NCBI RefSeq assembly: GCF_030929595.1
Contig: NZ_JAVFVR010000007.1
Span: 1 to 64,000, forward strand
Origin: Flavobacterium sp. LHD-85
GTDB lineage: Bacteria > Bacteroidota > Bacteroidia > Flavobacteriales > Flavobacteriaceae
DNA: 64,000 bases
Direction: 5' to 3'
Shown here: piece after piece, positions 7,509-15,840 of the stretch
Numbering within the stretch: position 1 is the stretch's first letter
How the letters are laid out: each line of letters begins with the position of its first letter
Translations under genes and position numbers: made by a program
Notes under the pieces: generated by a model
Database searches by the model: none
Told to the model about the DNA's origin: nothing
The model's input: only the letters and a program-made list of their open reading frames with translations

Positions 7509-9637
7509 TGTCATTTGAATTATTATCAGAACCCATCCGAAAATATATTCGTGATAAAAGATGGGAACAATTACGTCCTATTCAAAATGCAGCAATTTCA
7601 AGAGTTTTAACAACAGATAATCATTATATTTTGGTATCCAGAACTGCTTCGGGAAAAACTGAAGCAGCTTTTCTGCCTATTTTATCTCAAGTAAATTTCA
7701 ACGAAAAAGGAGTTCAGGTCTTATACATTTCGCCTCTTATTGCATTAATTAATGATCAGTTCTACAGAGTTGAAGAATTGTGCAAAAATTTAGAAGTTAA
7801 TGTTGTAAAATGGCACGGAGAAGCAAATGCAACTTTAAAAGAGAAATTAATAAAAGATCCATCTGGAGTGGTTTTAATAACGCCCGAATCTTTGGAAGCT
7901 ATGCTTTCAAACAAACCTTTTAACGTAAAGCATCTTTTTTCGAACCTTAAATTTGTAGTTATTGATGAAATTCATTCTTTTATAGGGTCGGGAAGAGGCG
8001 TACAATTAAAGTCTATTTTATCCAGATTACAGGATTTAAATGAAAATCAATTTAGGCTAATTGGACTTTCAGCAACGTTGGGGGATTATGATGAGGTCAA
8101 GAAATTTGCCGGTACTACCGTTCCAACAATAGTTTTAAGGGATAGTGCATCAAAAGAAATTGAAGCTAAATTTAAATATTTTAAAAAAGACGGTGATGAC
8201 TTACCCTTGAGTCTTATTAAAGATTTGTATTTAGAAACTAAGGATAGTAAGGTTTTAATTTTTCCAAATAGCAGAGGACTTGCAGAAGTTGTAGCTGTTA
8301 AATTAAAAAAACTTTCTGAAAGACTAAATGGTCATGTAAATTATTTTTCGCATCATTCATCAGTTGATAAAGAAGTGAGGGAATATGTAGAATATTTTGC
8401 AAAAAGCAACAACAGACAAAATTTTTGCATTTCCTGTACTTCAACTTTAGAACTCGGAATTGATATTGGTTCTGTTGATCAAGTGGTGCAAATAGATGCA
8501 ACATACAGTATTGCATCATTAATACAGCGTATAGGTAGAAGCGGAAGAAGAGATAGTGCAAAAAGTTTTCTCCATTTGTATGCAACAGATAAATGGAGCT
8601 TGTTGCAGTCAATAGCTTGCTGGGAATTGTATAAAGAAGGTTTTATTGAGCCAAAAGATGCAATGACTTTAGCGTATGATCTTTTACTGCATCAGGCGTT
8701 ATCAATAACAAAAGGAAATTCAGGCATTAATTTTAATGAATTAGTTAAATCAGTAAAGCAAAATTTCGCATTCAATGATATTGATAGTATTGATATTGAA
8801 GAAATTTTAAACCATTTAATTGCTATCGATTTATTCGAAAAATTAAGAGATGAAGTTATTATAGGAATTGAAGGAGAAAAAATCGTCAATAACAGAGATT
8901 TTTATAGTGCCTTTACCATTGAAGATAATTTTAAGGTTGTGAGTGCAGGAATAAAAATAGGTGAAATTCCATTAACGCCACAAATTAGAGAAGATGAAAA
9001 TATTTTATTAGCGGCTAAAATCTGGAAAATTATTGTTATCGATTTCAAAGCAAAAAAAATAGAAGTTAAACCTGCAAATGATGGTAAAAAACCTCTTTTT
9101 TTTGGTGGAAGCGGAATGGTACATTCCAGAATTAGAAATAAGATGTTTGAGATACTGTATCAGGATCAAAAAATTAATGAGCTAAATAAAGAAGCTTTAG
9201 ACGAGTTAGATGAGATGCGAAGTGATTTTTCTGTTTTTGATATCAAGGATATAGAGTTAGAAAGACCATTGTTGGTTTCAGAAAAAAAACTCATATTGTA
9301 CACTTTTGCAGGTACTAAAATAAATGCAACATTACAATTTCTTTTTAAGTTTTCTGAAATAAAGCACTCATTAGATGATAGTAAAAGTTCATTCGATATT
9401 TATGAATCTAAAGATGATTTTCTGGATAAATTCAATTACATAACTTCAAATGTGGATGTTATTGAAGAAATTATAACAGAAGAATTAGAAAAAAATCCAG
9501 ATTCCTTAATTACATCAAAATGGGGGATTTATTTACCAGTGAAATATCAAATAGAATGGATGAAGAAAAATTATTTTGATATAAAACAGACTCAGGAATT
9601 TTTACTTGGAGTTACTGAAATTGTAGATAATATTTAG
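7508..9637 (+). CDS. sngC: Shango helicase SngC (Lhr-like superfamily II)
   Basis: A 709-residue superfamily II DEAD/H-type helicase. Motif I is TASGKT (residues 46-51), motif II is DEIH (153-156), motif III is SAT (188-190) and motif VI is RIGRSGR (341-347). The Q-motif-like RPIQNAAI is at about 23-30, and a long C-terminal region follows as in Lhr/BrxHI helicases. It starts one base before the end of the ATPase gene (TAATG). It likely acts on phage DNA or RNA as the effector motor of the three-gene system. An intrinsic terminator follows at 9855. Confidence 0.8.
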   Translation: MSFELLSEPIRKYIRDKRWEQLRPIQNAAISRVLTTDNHYILVSRTASGKTEAAFLPILSQVNFNEKGVQVLYISPLIALINDQFYRVEELCKNLEVNVVKWHGEANATLKEKLIKDPSGVVLITPESLEAMLSNKPFNVKHLFSNLKFVVIDEIHSFIGSGRGVQLKSILSRLQDLNENQFRLIGLSATLGDYDEVKKFAGTTVPTIVLRDSASKEIEAKFKYFKKDGDDLPLSLIKDLYLETKDSKVLIFPNSRGLAEVVAVKLKKLSERLNGHVNYFSHHSSVDKEVREYVEYFAKSNNRQNFCISCTSTLELGIDIGSVDQVVQIDATYSIASLIQRIGRSGRRDSAKSFLHLYATDKWSLLQSIACWELYKEGFIEPKDAMTLAYDLLLHQALSITKGNSGINFNELVKSVKQNFAFNDIDSIDIEEILNHLIAIDLFEKLRDEVIIGIEGEKIVNNRDFYSAFTIEDNFKVVSAGIKIGEIPLTPQIREDENILLAAKIWKIIVIDFKAKKIEVKPANDGKKPLFFGGSGMVHSRIRNKMFEILYQDQKINELNKEALDELDEMRSDFSVFDIKDIELERPLLVSEKKLILYTFAGTKINATLQFLFKFSEIKHSLDDSKSSFDIYESKDDFLDKFNYITSNVDVIEEIITEELEKNPDSLITSKWGIYLPVKYQIEWMKKNYFDIKQTQEFLLGVTEIVDNI

Positions 9638-9937
9638 TGTTTTATTTTATAAATTAGCAGCAAATTTTAATGGTTTTTATATTTATCATAAAGTAAAAAG
9701 GTATTTAATTGTAGAATTTTAGCCCAAATCTTTTATAAAAGATATAGTAATTATAAAATTAGTATTACATCACAAAATACGATTAAAAGAGTCGGCTAAA
9801 ATTTTTAGATCTTCGAGTAAAATGTTAGAATTTACTCCTTCTAAGTTCACTTTTAAGGATGATCATTCTGATCATCCTTTTTTTGTTTTGCGCCTATTTT
9901 GTTTATTTTTAGTTTTCATGATAAAAAACTTAGTAAT
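9638..9937. other. Intergenic gap after the defence operon
   Basis: About 300 bases without a credible gene. The only clear element is the strong terminator at 9855-9884. The rest is AT-rich, and I see no third copy of the 25-base repeat found upstream of the operon. Confidence 0.6.
9855..9884 (+). terminator. Intrinsic terminator after sngABC
   Basis: A perfect 11-bp stem (AAGGATGATCA and its complement) with a TTC loop, followed by a T-run. It lies about 215 bases after the sngC stop and ends the defence operon transcript. Confidence 0.8.
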
Positions 9938-10459
9938 ATGAGAATAGCAATACTAGGAACTCATTTGGTTGGAAAAACAACATTGGCAGAAAAACTCCAT
10001 GAATCTTTTCCTGATTATGAGTTTTATCCGGAACCCTATTTTGAATTGCAGGAAATGGGTTTTGATTTTTCTGAAATACCTACAGCAGATGATTATATGG
10101 TGCAGCTGGAACATTCTTTAAAACAGATTGTGAGAAGTAACAGAAATGCTATTTTTGACCGCTGTCCAATTGATATTTTGGGATATGCTTTAGCGGTTGA
10201 CAATGCATTAAACTTTTCCTCCGTATTTAATAAAATTCAAAATGCGATTAAAGAGATCGATCTCTTTGTATTTGTTCCTATTGAAGAGCCCGATCGGATT
10301 TCATGCTCAGAATCTAATTTGCCTGAATTGAGATATCAAGTAAACGATAGTATTAGCGAATTAATTGATGATTTTGATTTGGAAGTAATTCAAGTAAAAG
10401 GAAGTTTATCTGAAAGACTAAATCAAATTAAAAATAGGATAGAGCAATTAAAACTTTAA
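9938..10459 (+). CDS. Small P-loop kinase-like ATP-binding protein
   Basis: A 173-residue protein starting MRIAILGTHLVGKTTLAEKL, with a Walker A loop at GTHLVGKTT. It resembles NadR-type/AAA_28 nucleotide-binding proteins, and FDRCPIDILGYA fits the Asp-Arg region of small kinases. The frame opens at 9899, but the ATG at 9938 places the P-loop at the usual distance from the N-terminus. No partner gene is in tight linkage. A kinase of a small metabolite is likely, but the substrate cannot be read from the sequence. It follows the defence operon, and a link to it is possible but unsupported. Confidence 0.6.
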   Translation: MRIAILGTHLVGKTTLAEKLHESFPDYEFYPEPYFELQEMGFDFSEIPTADDYMVQLEHSLKQIVRSNRNAIFDRCPIDILGYALAVDNALNFSSVFNKIQNAIKEIDLFVFVPIEEPDRISCSESNLPELRYQVNDSISELIDDFDLEVIQVKGSLSERLNQIKNRIEQLKL

Positions 10460-10602
10460 AAGAAATCCAATAAAAACAAATTAGATACTTTTCTAAAATC
10501 TCAACAATTCCGGCCTAGTGGAATGGTTTTTCTTAATTATTTTGTGGTAAATTGCATCTTTATTTTTAATTCTAATAACAAATAAAAAAATTACTGCAAT
10601 CC

Positions 10603-11121
10603 ATGAATGAAGAAATTAAATTATACCGAAACGCTAAGAAAACCAGAAAATTACTTTTGTATGCTAGCGCAATCAGTATTTTAGTAGCGATTATGCTTTT
10701 ATACGGCATAGGAACTTTTGATGGAATATTTAAAATAAAACTATCAGTTGCTTCTGGTGCGATCCTTTTAATAATGCTTGCTTTAATATTTAAAATGCTA
10801 GCAAGTATAAGAGATAAATCTCCATTAATTCATATAGATACCAATGGTTTCTCTGGAAGAACAACCCCAGTAGCCAAAGCGTTTGGAAGACTAGATTGGC
10901 AAGATGTTACCGATGCGCAGTTACAAAAAGTGGGAGGAGATACTTTGGTTGCCATTACAATTGACAATGCAGCTAAGTATGAAGGTCGCGCTTCTAAGTT
11001 TCTTTGGAAAATGGCTTATGATGAGCAAAATTCGAAATTGAATATTATGTACTCTGCTTCAGAGATTGAAATTAATGCAGAAGAATTATATAAACTGTTT
11101 TTAAAATACTGGAAAAAATAG
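10603..11121 (+). CDS. Small membrane protein (STM3941-like)
   Basis: A 172-residue protein with two hydrophobic helices (about residues 18-36 and 47-66). They are followed by a soluble domain of about 100 residues with alternating strands (SPLIHIDTNGFSGRTTPVAK and onward). The layout matches the STM3941 family of uncharacterised inner-membrane proteins, with a PH-like cytoplasmic domain. No function is known. A strong terminator follows immediately after the stop. Confidence 0.6.
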   Translation: MNEEIKLYRNAKKTRKLLLYASAISILVAIMLLYGIGTFDGIFKIKLSVASGAILLIMLALIFKMLASIRDKSPLIHIDTNGFSGRTTPVAKAFGRLDWQDVTDAQLQKVGGDTLVAITIDNAAKYEGRASKFLWKMAYDEQNSKLNIMYSASEIEINAEELYKLFLKYWKK

Positions 11122-11151
11122 AAAAGTGCCTCTCAAGTGAGAGGCACTTTT
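11122..11151 (+). terminator. Bidirectional intrinsic terminator
   Basis: A perfect 13-bp stem AAAAGTGCCTCTC/GAGAGGCACTTTT with a four-base loop, located between a + gene and the convergent ThuA-domain gene. The A- and T-rich arms allow it to serve both strands. Confidence 0.85.
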
Positions 11152-11177
11152 ATTATACTTTAGATAAAAGAATATCT

Positions 11178-11993
11178 TTAGTTTCTTTTAGCCGCCCAGA
11201 AAATTGAATTTCTCAAAAGAGTAGTGTAAGCTTCATTTTCAAATAATTCTGGCGCATGTCCCATAAAAATATAGATATTTCTTGATTTGAAGTGATTATT
11301 TGTCCAAACTACAGGGTGATCTCCCATTTTTATTTTTGAATATGGTTCGTATGAAGATTCATCAACGGAAGCGAGAACATGAACATTTGGTCTCGGGCTT
11401 TTGTCATAGGTGTACCATTCTTCTTTTGGGATTATAAAATTAGAAGGAATCCCTTTGGTTACAGGATGTGATTTATCTTCAATAGATACTTTTCCACTTG
11501 CAAAATCTTGGATATAATTGGCAAATTGAATGCCACCCATAAAATCTGAAAACCATTTCCACATAGGATATCCATCAAATTCGCCAAGTAAAGTAGCATG
11601 ATGCAGGCCAACCCATCCGCCTTTTCCGCTATTGATGTATTTCTGAAATGCCAGCATCGATTCTTCGCTCCAAGAATAAGGAGGATAATCTAATTGAATA
11701 AAAACTTGATATTGTTTTAAAAGTGCCTCATTGATTGTTTTGGTGCTTTCGATATAATCAATGGTGAAACTGCTATCAATGGCAAGTTTATTGAGCCACG
11801 GTTTAGCCGCTTTGGTAAATGGGAGATGATGTCCGCCATTTTCATATAAAACTAAAGCTTTAAAACGTGATTTCTTTTGTTTTCTTTCTAAGCAGCTAAC
11901 TTGATTTGCAAAGATGATAGTTTTGCTATATGCCGAAATAGTAATGAGTAAAACTATTAGAACACCTCTTAATTGTTTTCTGAGTTTTAGCAT
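11178..11993 (-). CDS. Secreted ThuA-domain protein
   Basis: A 271-residue protein with an N-terminal hydrophobic signal-like segment (about residues 8-25). It is followed by a ThuA-like glutamine-amidotransferase fold (Pfam ThuA) spanning about 45-270. Visible hallmarks are ALVLYENGGHHLPFT, GKGGWVGLHHATL and HPVVWTNNHF. ThuA-like proteins are common in Bacteroidetes carbohydrate-processing contexts, but the reaction is mostly unknown. Here it is monocistronic, ending near a shared terminator. Family assignment is good; function is open. Confidence 0.8.
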   Translation of the reverse strand: MLKLRKQLRGVLIVLLITISAYSKTIIFANQVSCLERKQKKSRFKALVLYENGGHHLPFTKAAKPWLNKLAIDSSFTIDYIESTKTINEALLKQYQVFIQLDYPPYSWSEESMLAFQKYINSGKGGWVGLHHATLLGEFDGYPMWKWFSDFMGGIQFANYIQDFASGKVSIEDKSHPVTKGIPSNFIIPKEEWYTYDKSPRPNVHVLASVDESSYEPYSKIKMGDHPVVWTNNHFKSRNIYIFMGHAPELFENEAYTTLLRNSIFWAAKRN

Positions 11994-12167
11994 GTTTTTT
12001 AGTTTTTAGCTAGAAGACAAATTACAAAAAAGATGAAATTTACATGATTTAAATAGTTTTACATTAAAAACAAGAATTTACGACTCAGGCTGATTTTACT
12101 GGTGTTGATGCTAAAATTAATATATTAATGATGTGTATTTGATGGGATTTTAATCGGCATGATAATT

Positions 12168-12368
12168 CTAATTCATTATTTTCTTAATTTTTTCCAATTG
12201 ATTAAAGCAATGTATATGGATTTCAAGACCTTCTTTGTATTGTTCAATAGTCATTCCGTACAAAAAAGGGGTATTCTCTAAATTGATTTTATTGGAAGAT
12301 GAAGTTTCAAATTGATTTTGAATTGAATCTGACTGGCTGTTTTCTTTTTTATTGGTGCGGTTAGTCAT
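12168..12368 (-). CDS. Small hypothetical protein
   Basis: A 66-residue protein with a polar, Asn/Ser-rich N-terminal half. A C-terminal amphipathic segment follows (IEQYKEGLEIHIHCFNQLEK). I recognise no family. It lies 39 bases downstream of, and in line with, the 91-residue gene at 12408, so the two probably form an operon. It could be real or a chance ORF; the tight spacing is the main support. Confidence 0.45.
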   Translation of the reverse strand: MTNRTNKKENSQSDSIQNQFETSSSNKINLENTPFLYGMTIEQYKEGLEIHIHCFNQLEKIKKIMN

Positions 12369-12407
12369 AAAATTAAAATTTTGATTGAAAAAGGTTTATA
12401 TGATTTT

Positions 12408-12683
12408 CTAGGCTTCTGAGGTTAAAAGTTTTATTTTTTCAATTGCTTGTTTGTTTTCGTATGCTACTTCTACTAATGCTAATAAAATGTCATTCCTAAA
12501 TATTGTTTTGTTTCTCACGTTTCTAATTAATGCTTTGGTTGGAGCGCGCTGTCCTTTTTTAATAATATGAGCAATGGTAAGATCAACATAGGTTACAGGT
12601 AAATGCCTATCTATAAATTCGTAAGCTTTTTTATTGTGAGAATTATCTTCTTTAAAATTGCTATTATTGATTAATTTTGACAT
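12408..12683 (-). CDS. Small HTH-like hypothetical protein
   Basis: A 91-residue protein with the pattern HLPVTYVDLTIAHIIKKG, then IRNVRNK, then DILLALVEVAYENK. This resembles short Bacteroidetes DNA-binding-like proteins that keep an LP-x-x-Y-V opening, a helix-turn-helix-like centre and an ALVE-type last helix. It is divergent from the XRE regulator at 12802, with a 118-base shared upstream region. Together they look like a small regulatory module, perhaps left by a mobile element. DNA binding is inferred from pattern only. Confidence 0.5.
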   Translation of the reverse strand: MSKLINNSNFKEDNSHNKKAYEFIDRHLPVTYVDLTIAHIIKKGQRAPTKALIRNVRNKTIFRNDILLALVEVAYENKQAIEKIKLLTSEA

Positions 12684-12801
12684 ATATTTGCTAATTATTA
12701 TTTACATGCTTTTAGGTTATATAAATGTAGGAATATTATTATATTTATTATTCTTTTTAATGTTAAAAAATATATTTAAGCTATATTTTGTTTGAATTTT
12801 A

Positions 12802-13131
12802 ATGATGATGTATCACGAGAAACTAAGCAAATTCTTTAAGGATAAAGGATTAAAGCAAAAGGAAGTTGGGGCAATTTTAGGATTTAGCCCAGCAATGATT
12901 GGAAGGTATTTACATGGAACGGCTAGTATAGGTTCTGAATTTATTCTTAGCTTAAGTAAAAATTTTCCGGATGTAGATTTGAATGACCTTTTTGCTCCCA
13001 ATGAGCAAAATATGGTTAATGAAGTTGGAGCAGTTTATGAAAAACAGACTATTTTGAATGATTTGCAAGAAATAGAAGTTAGGATTCATGATATTAGACT
13101 GCGTTTGGCCAACAAAAAGTTTGAGGAATAA
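12802..13131 (+). CDS. XRE-family helix-turn-helix regulator
   Basis: A 109-residue protein with a lambda-repressor-type HTH at about residues 5-60: LKQKEVGAILGFSPAMIGRY, then ISLSLSK-type helix and DVDLNDLFAP. The C-terminal 30 residues are helical (LNDLQEIEVRIHDIRLRLAN), a likely dimerisation segment. Three ATG codons lie in a row at the start, and the first is used here. It is divergent from two small minus-strand genes, and an intrinsic terminator follows at 13183. Such short XRE proteins often regulate prophage or mobile functions, but no phage genes are visible here. Confidence 0.8.
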   Translation: MMMYHEKLSKFFKDKGLKQKEVGAILGFSPAMIGRYLHGTASIGSEFILSLSKNFPDVDLNDLFAPNEQNMVNEVGAVYEKQTILNDLQEIEVRIHDIRLRLANKKFEE

Positions 13132-13182
13132 TAAAAAATTTTCCAAAAAAATCTAACAATTCTAATTTTAACAGCACCATTT

Positions 13183-13211
13183 AACCACTCTTTTAAGAGT
13201 GGTTTTTTTGT
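13183..13211 (+). terminator. Intrinsic terminator after XRE gene
   Basis: AACCACTCTT pairs with AAGAGTGGTT across a two-base loop, followed by a run of Ts. Confidence 0.8.
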
Positions 13212-13267
13212 TATAAAATACTTGATTTTTAATTGAATCTATGCTAATACGTTAAGTTTTTTTTTAT

Positions 13268-13275
13268 TAAATTTG
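13268..13275 (+). promoter_or_regulatory. Candidate -7 box for the desaturase gene
   Basis: TAAATTTG fits TAnnTTTG and lies 26 bases before the start codon. I find no -33 TTG at the usual 19-base spacing. Confidence 0.35.
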
Positions 13276-13301
13276 GTTAACAATTTCTAGCAGTAACCAA
13301 T

Positions 13302-14405
13302 ATGGAAAAATTAAAACGACCGGTTTATGTTAAACCAGGAGCAGATGATTTTTTTAAAAAGATGCGTTTAGAAGTGAATGAAACGGTCTTAAAAAACTCG
13401 TCTTTGTATGTATTAAATGTTGTGAAGTCTTTAGGGCTTCTGGCAGTATTTTTTTTATTCTACGCCTGTATTTTACTTTTCGGGAACCAGACCCCGTTGT
13501 TATTTCTTTTTTACATTTTGTCTGGTATTACAATGATCGTTTTATTTATAAATGCTTTTCATGATGCTGCACATGGAGCTTTGTTCAAAAAGCCAAAGCA
13601 TAATGAATGGTTTTTATATGTTTTAGAACTCTTCGGGAGTAATCATTGGCTTTGGATGCGACGCCATATAAGTTTGCATCATGCTTATCCAAACGTGCCA
13701 GATTGGGACGTAGATATCAAGCAGAGTGATATTATTAGAATATTCCCAAACAGCCCACTGTTTAATTATCACAAGTATCAACACATTTACATGTGGTTTA
13801 TTTATCCTCTTTATAGCCTAAACTGGCTTTATATTAGAGATTTTAAAGACTTCTTTGGCAAAAAGGATAATTATGTAAAGAAAGTTGTAGATAAAATCCC
13901 GAGGCAGGAAGTTTATAGACTGTTTGCGGCTAAGATTATCAATCTTATTTATTTGCTTTTTATCCCGATGATGCTTTTAAATCAGCCATGGCATATGGTG
14001 TTTTTTGCTTGGCTATCTATGCATTTATGCGGTAGTGCAATTGGTGTGGTAGCATTGGTTTCGACACATGTTGATGAAGATGCCCACTTTCCGCATACCG
14101 ATGAAGATGGAAATCTTTCCGACACCTGGGTAATGCACCAAATGATTGTCACTAAAGATTTTAGTACAGAAAGCAAATTGGCTAATTTTCTTTACGGCGG
14201 ATTTACACATCACGTAGCACATCATCTTTTTCCTGCCGTTGGTCATACGTATTATCCATATATTACACCAATAATAAAACGTTATGCAGAAGAGTACAAT
14301 CTGCCATATACTTCATATCCATTTTATCACGCTGTTCGCTCTCATTTTAGAATGCTCAGAGACAAAGGAGTAAAAGAGAATATTTTAGTTACAGGAGAAA
14401 TATAA
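13302..14405 (+). CDS. Membrane fatty acid desaturase
   Basis: A 367-residue integral membrane di-iron desaturase. The three histidine boxes are HDAAH (87-91), HISLHH (122-127) and HHVAHH (303-308), separated by hydrophobic helices in the usual 2+2 pattern. It lacks a fused cytochrome b5 domain. The architecture resembles acyl-CoA/linoleoyl-CoA (FA_desaturase, Pfam PF00487) enzymes that insert double bonds into membrane acyl chains, using a separate electron donor. Regioselectivity cannot be read from the sequence. It is monocistronic, bounded by terminators on both sides, and may adapt membrane fluidity. Confidence 0.85.
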   Translation: MEKLKRPVYVKPGADDFFKKMRLEVNETVLKNSSLYVLNVVKSLGLLAVFFLFYACILLFGNQTPLLFLFYILSGITMIVLFINAFHDAAHGALFKKPKHNEWFLYVLELFGSNHWLWMRRHISLHHAYPNVPDWDVDIKQSDIIRIFPNSPLFNYHKYQHIYMWFIYPLYSLNWLYIRDFKDFFGKKDNYVKKVVDKIPRQEVYRLFAAKIINLIYLLFIPMMLLNQPWHMVFFAWLSMHLCGSAIGVVALVSTHVDEDAHFPHTDEDGNLSDTWVMHQMIVTKDFSTESKLANFLYGGFTHHVAHHLFPAVGHTYYPYITPIIKRYAEEYNLPYTSYPFYHAVRSHFRMLRDKGVKENILVTGEI

Positions 14406-14422
14406 CTCTAAAAATATTTAAT

Positions 14423-14453
14423 AAAAAAAGCGGTTTTTTAAACCGCTTTTTTT
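14423..14453. terminator. Bidirectional intrinsic terminator
   Basis: Seven As then GCGGTTT pair with AAACCGC and seven Ts around a three-base loop. It sits between the convergent desaturase and the Ivy-like lipoprotein gene and can stop both. Confidence 0.85.
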
Positions 14454-14462
14454 ATGATCGCA

Positions 14463-14984
14463 TTATTTTTTAATTTGGGTATTTTCCTTTTTAATATTTA
14501 AATCTTTTAAGAGATTGCCTTTAATCTCAATGTCAAAATTATCTTCTTTAAAAATCGTTAGTTTCGATTCTGAAAATTTGTAGACATTAATTTTATTGTT
14601 TTTAACATCAATATACAAATCATAAGAATAAGTACTGCAGTCATGCTGTTTGCAGCCCCAAGCGTGAAGTATATTATCTTGTTTTTCAAAAGGAGTTTCG
14701 GTGTTCCAATTTTTCACCATTTGATCGTAATCTGCACCTAATAATTTTTTTAATCTTGGAGCTAGGCTGCTTTTGGTTAAAAACTGTGTTCCAATGACGC
14801 TTTTATCTACCAAGGCATACAAAGAATCATTTGGGTTTAAAACAATGCTATCTGCCTGTAAAGCTTCAGTTTTTATAGAAGTGGAATCTGTTTTAGGAAC
14901 TTCTTTTATAATTTCTTTTTTACAAGAAAATAAAAGTAAACTAGTTACAAGTGCTGTTGAAATGTATTTGGCTCTGTAATTCAT
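14463..14984 (-). CDS. Lipoprotein with Ivy-like lysozyme-inhibitor motif
   Basis: A 173-residue lipoprotein: signal sequence with lipobox LLFSC and lipidated Cys21, then a charged linker and a C-terminal domain. That domain contains YDQMVKNW, and CKQHDC at residues 111-116. This closely resembles the CKPHDC signature loop of Ivy (inhibitor of vertebrate lysozyme), whose His inserts into the lysozyme active site. The surrounding strand pattern also fits Ivy. It therefore probably protects periplasmic peptidoglycan from lysozyme. It is divergent from a D-Ala-D-Ala dipeptidase gene that also concerns peptidoglycan. The Ivy relation is by motif, not alignment score. Confidence 0.65.
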   Translation of the reverse strand: MNYRAKYISTALVTSLLLFSCKKEIIKEVPKTDSTSIKTEALQADSIVLNPNDSLYALVDKSVIGTQFLTKSSLAPRLKKLLGADYDQMVKNWNTETPFEKQDNILHAWGCKQHDCSTYSYDLYIDVKNNKINVYKFSESKLTIFKEDNFDIEIKGNLLKDLNIKKENTQIKK

Positions 14985-15192
14985 AAGATAAATGGTTTTT
15001 AGAATTAATAGTTTAATTTACAAAGTCGTAAAGAGCTAATTTTCATAAAGATATTAAAAATAATGTTTGGTTTGAAAGGAATTTATGACAAATTAAAGAT
15101 TTGCAAAAAGTAAATTTTTACTCTAAAAGAGAAATCGTAGAATCGGTTTTTAAGTTTTTTTTGTTTAATTTCAATTTTTAAATCCTTTTACA

Positions 15193-15840
15193 ATGAATCA
15201 GATCTTCAAAATATTAGTTTTTTTTCTTTTTGGAATCAGCTGTTTGCATGCGCAAAATGAAGCTTATGCAGCGCCAGCAGAGGCAAAGATTTCTGACACT
15301 ACATTTGTGAATCTGCGAGATTACAGCAATGATTTTGTTTATGATATGAAATATGCAACAGAAGATAATTTTTTAAAAACTAAAGTTTACGACTGTGCCG
15401 AATGCATGCTTCGTTTAAAGACTGTAAAAGCATTAATTGCAGCCAATAAAGATTTTTTAAAGAAAGGATATAGAATTAAATTATATGATTGTTATAGGCC
15501 TTTGGACATTCAAAAGAAAATGTGGGAGATTGTATCGAATCCTATTTATGTGGCAGATCCAAAAAAAGGCTCCATCCACAATAGAGGAGGAGCCGTTGAT
15601 ATTTCTTTGGTTGATATAACAGGAAAAGAAGTTGATATGGGAACTTCTTTTGATTTTTTTGGAATTATGGCCAGTCATAATTTTAAACAGCTCTCAAAAG
15701 AAATCCTTTCAAAAAGAGCTTATTTAAAGAATACAATGATTAAAAACGGCTTTAATTCATTTGACTCTGAATGGTGGCATTACAATTTAAAAGCTGGTCT
15801 AAAAGATAAAGTTTCCAACCAGAAATGGAAATGCAATTAA
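15193..15840 (+). CDS. D-alanyl-D-alanine dipeptidase (VanX/DdpX family)
   Basis: A 215-residue secreted protein with a signal peptide (about residues 1-20, cut near LHA-QN). The zinc and catalytic motifs of VanX-type dipeptidases are present: SIHNRGGAVD (127-136, giving one His and one Asp ligand) and EWWH (193-196, catalytic Glu and third His). YDCYRP also fits the family. It hydrolyses D-Ala-D-Ala released from peptidoglycan, so recycling is more likely here than vancomycin resistance: no vanH, vanA or vanRS genes are nearby. Its stop codon abuts the stop of the convergent gene with no gap. Confidence 0.9.
   Translation: MNQIFKILVFFLFGISCLHAQNEAYAAPAEAKISDTTFVNLRDYSNDFVYDMKYATEDNFLKTKVYDCAECMLRLKTVKALIAANKDFLKKGYRIKLYDCYRPLDIQKKMWEIVSNPIYVADPKKGSIHNRGGAVDISLVDITGKEVDMGTSFDFFGIMASHNFKQLSKEILSKRAYLKNTMIKNGFNSFDSEWWHYNLKAGLKDKVSNQKWKCN

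Noticed and set aside
4447..9637. BREX type 2 fragment
   Set aside because: The ATPase and helicase resemble BrxD and BrxHI, but there is no PglX, PglZ or BrxC, and a TerB-domain partner leads the operon, so Shango fits better.
15193..15840. Vancomycin resistance gene cluster
   Set aside because: Only a VanX-type dipeptidase is present, with no VanH, VanA or VanRS genes; a recycling role is more likely.
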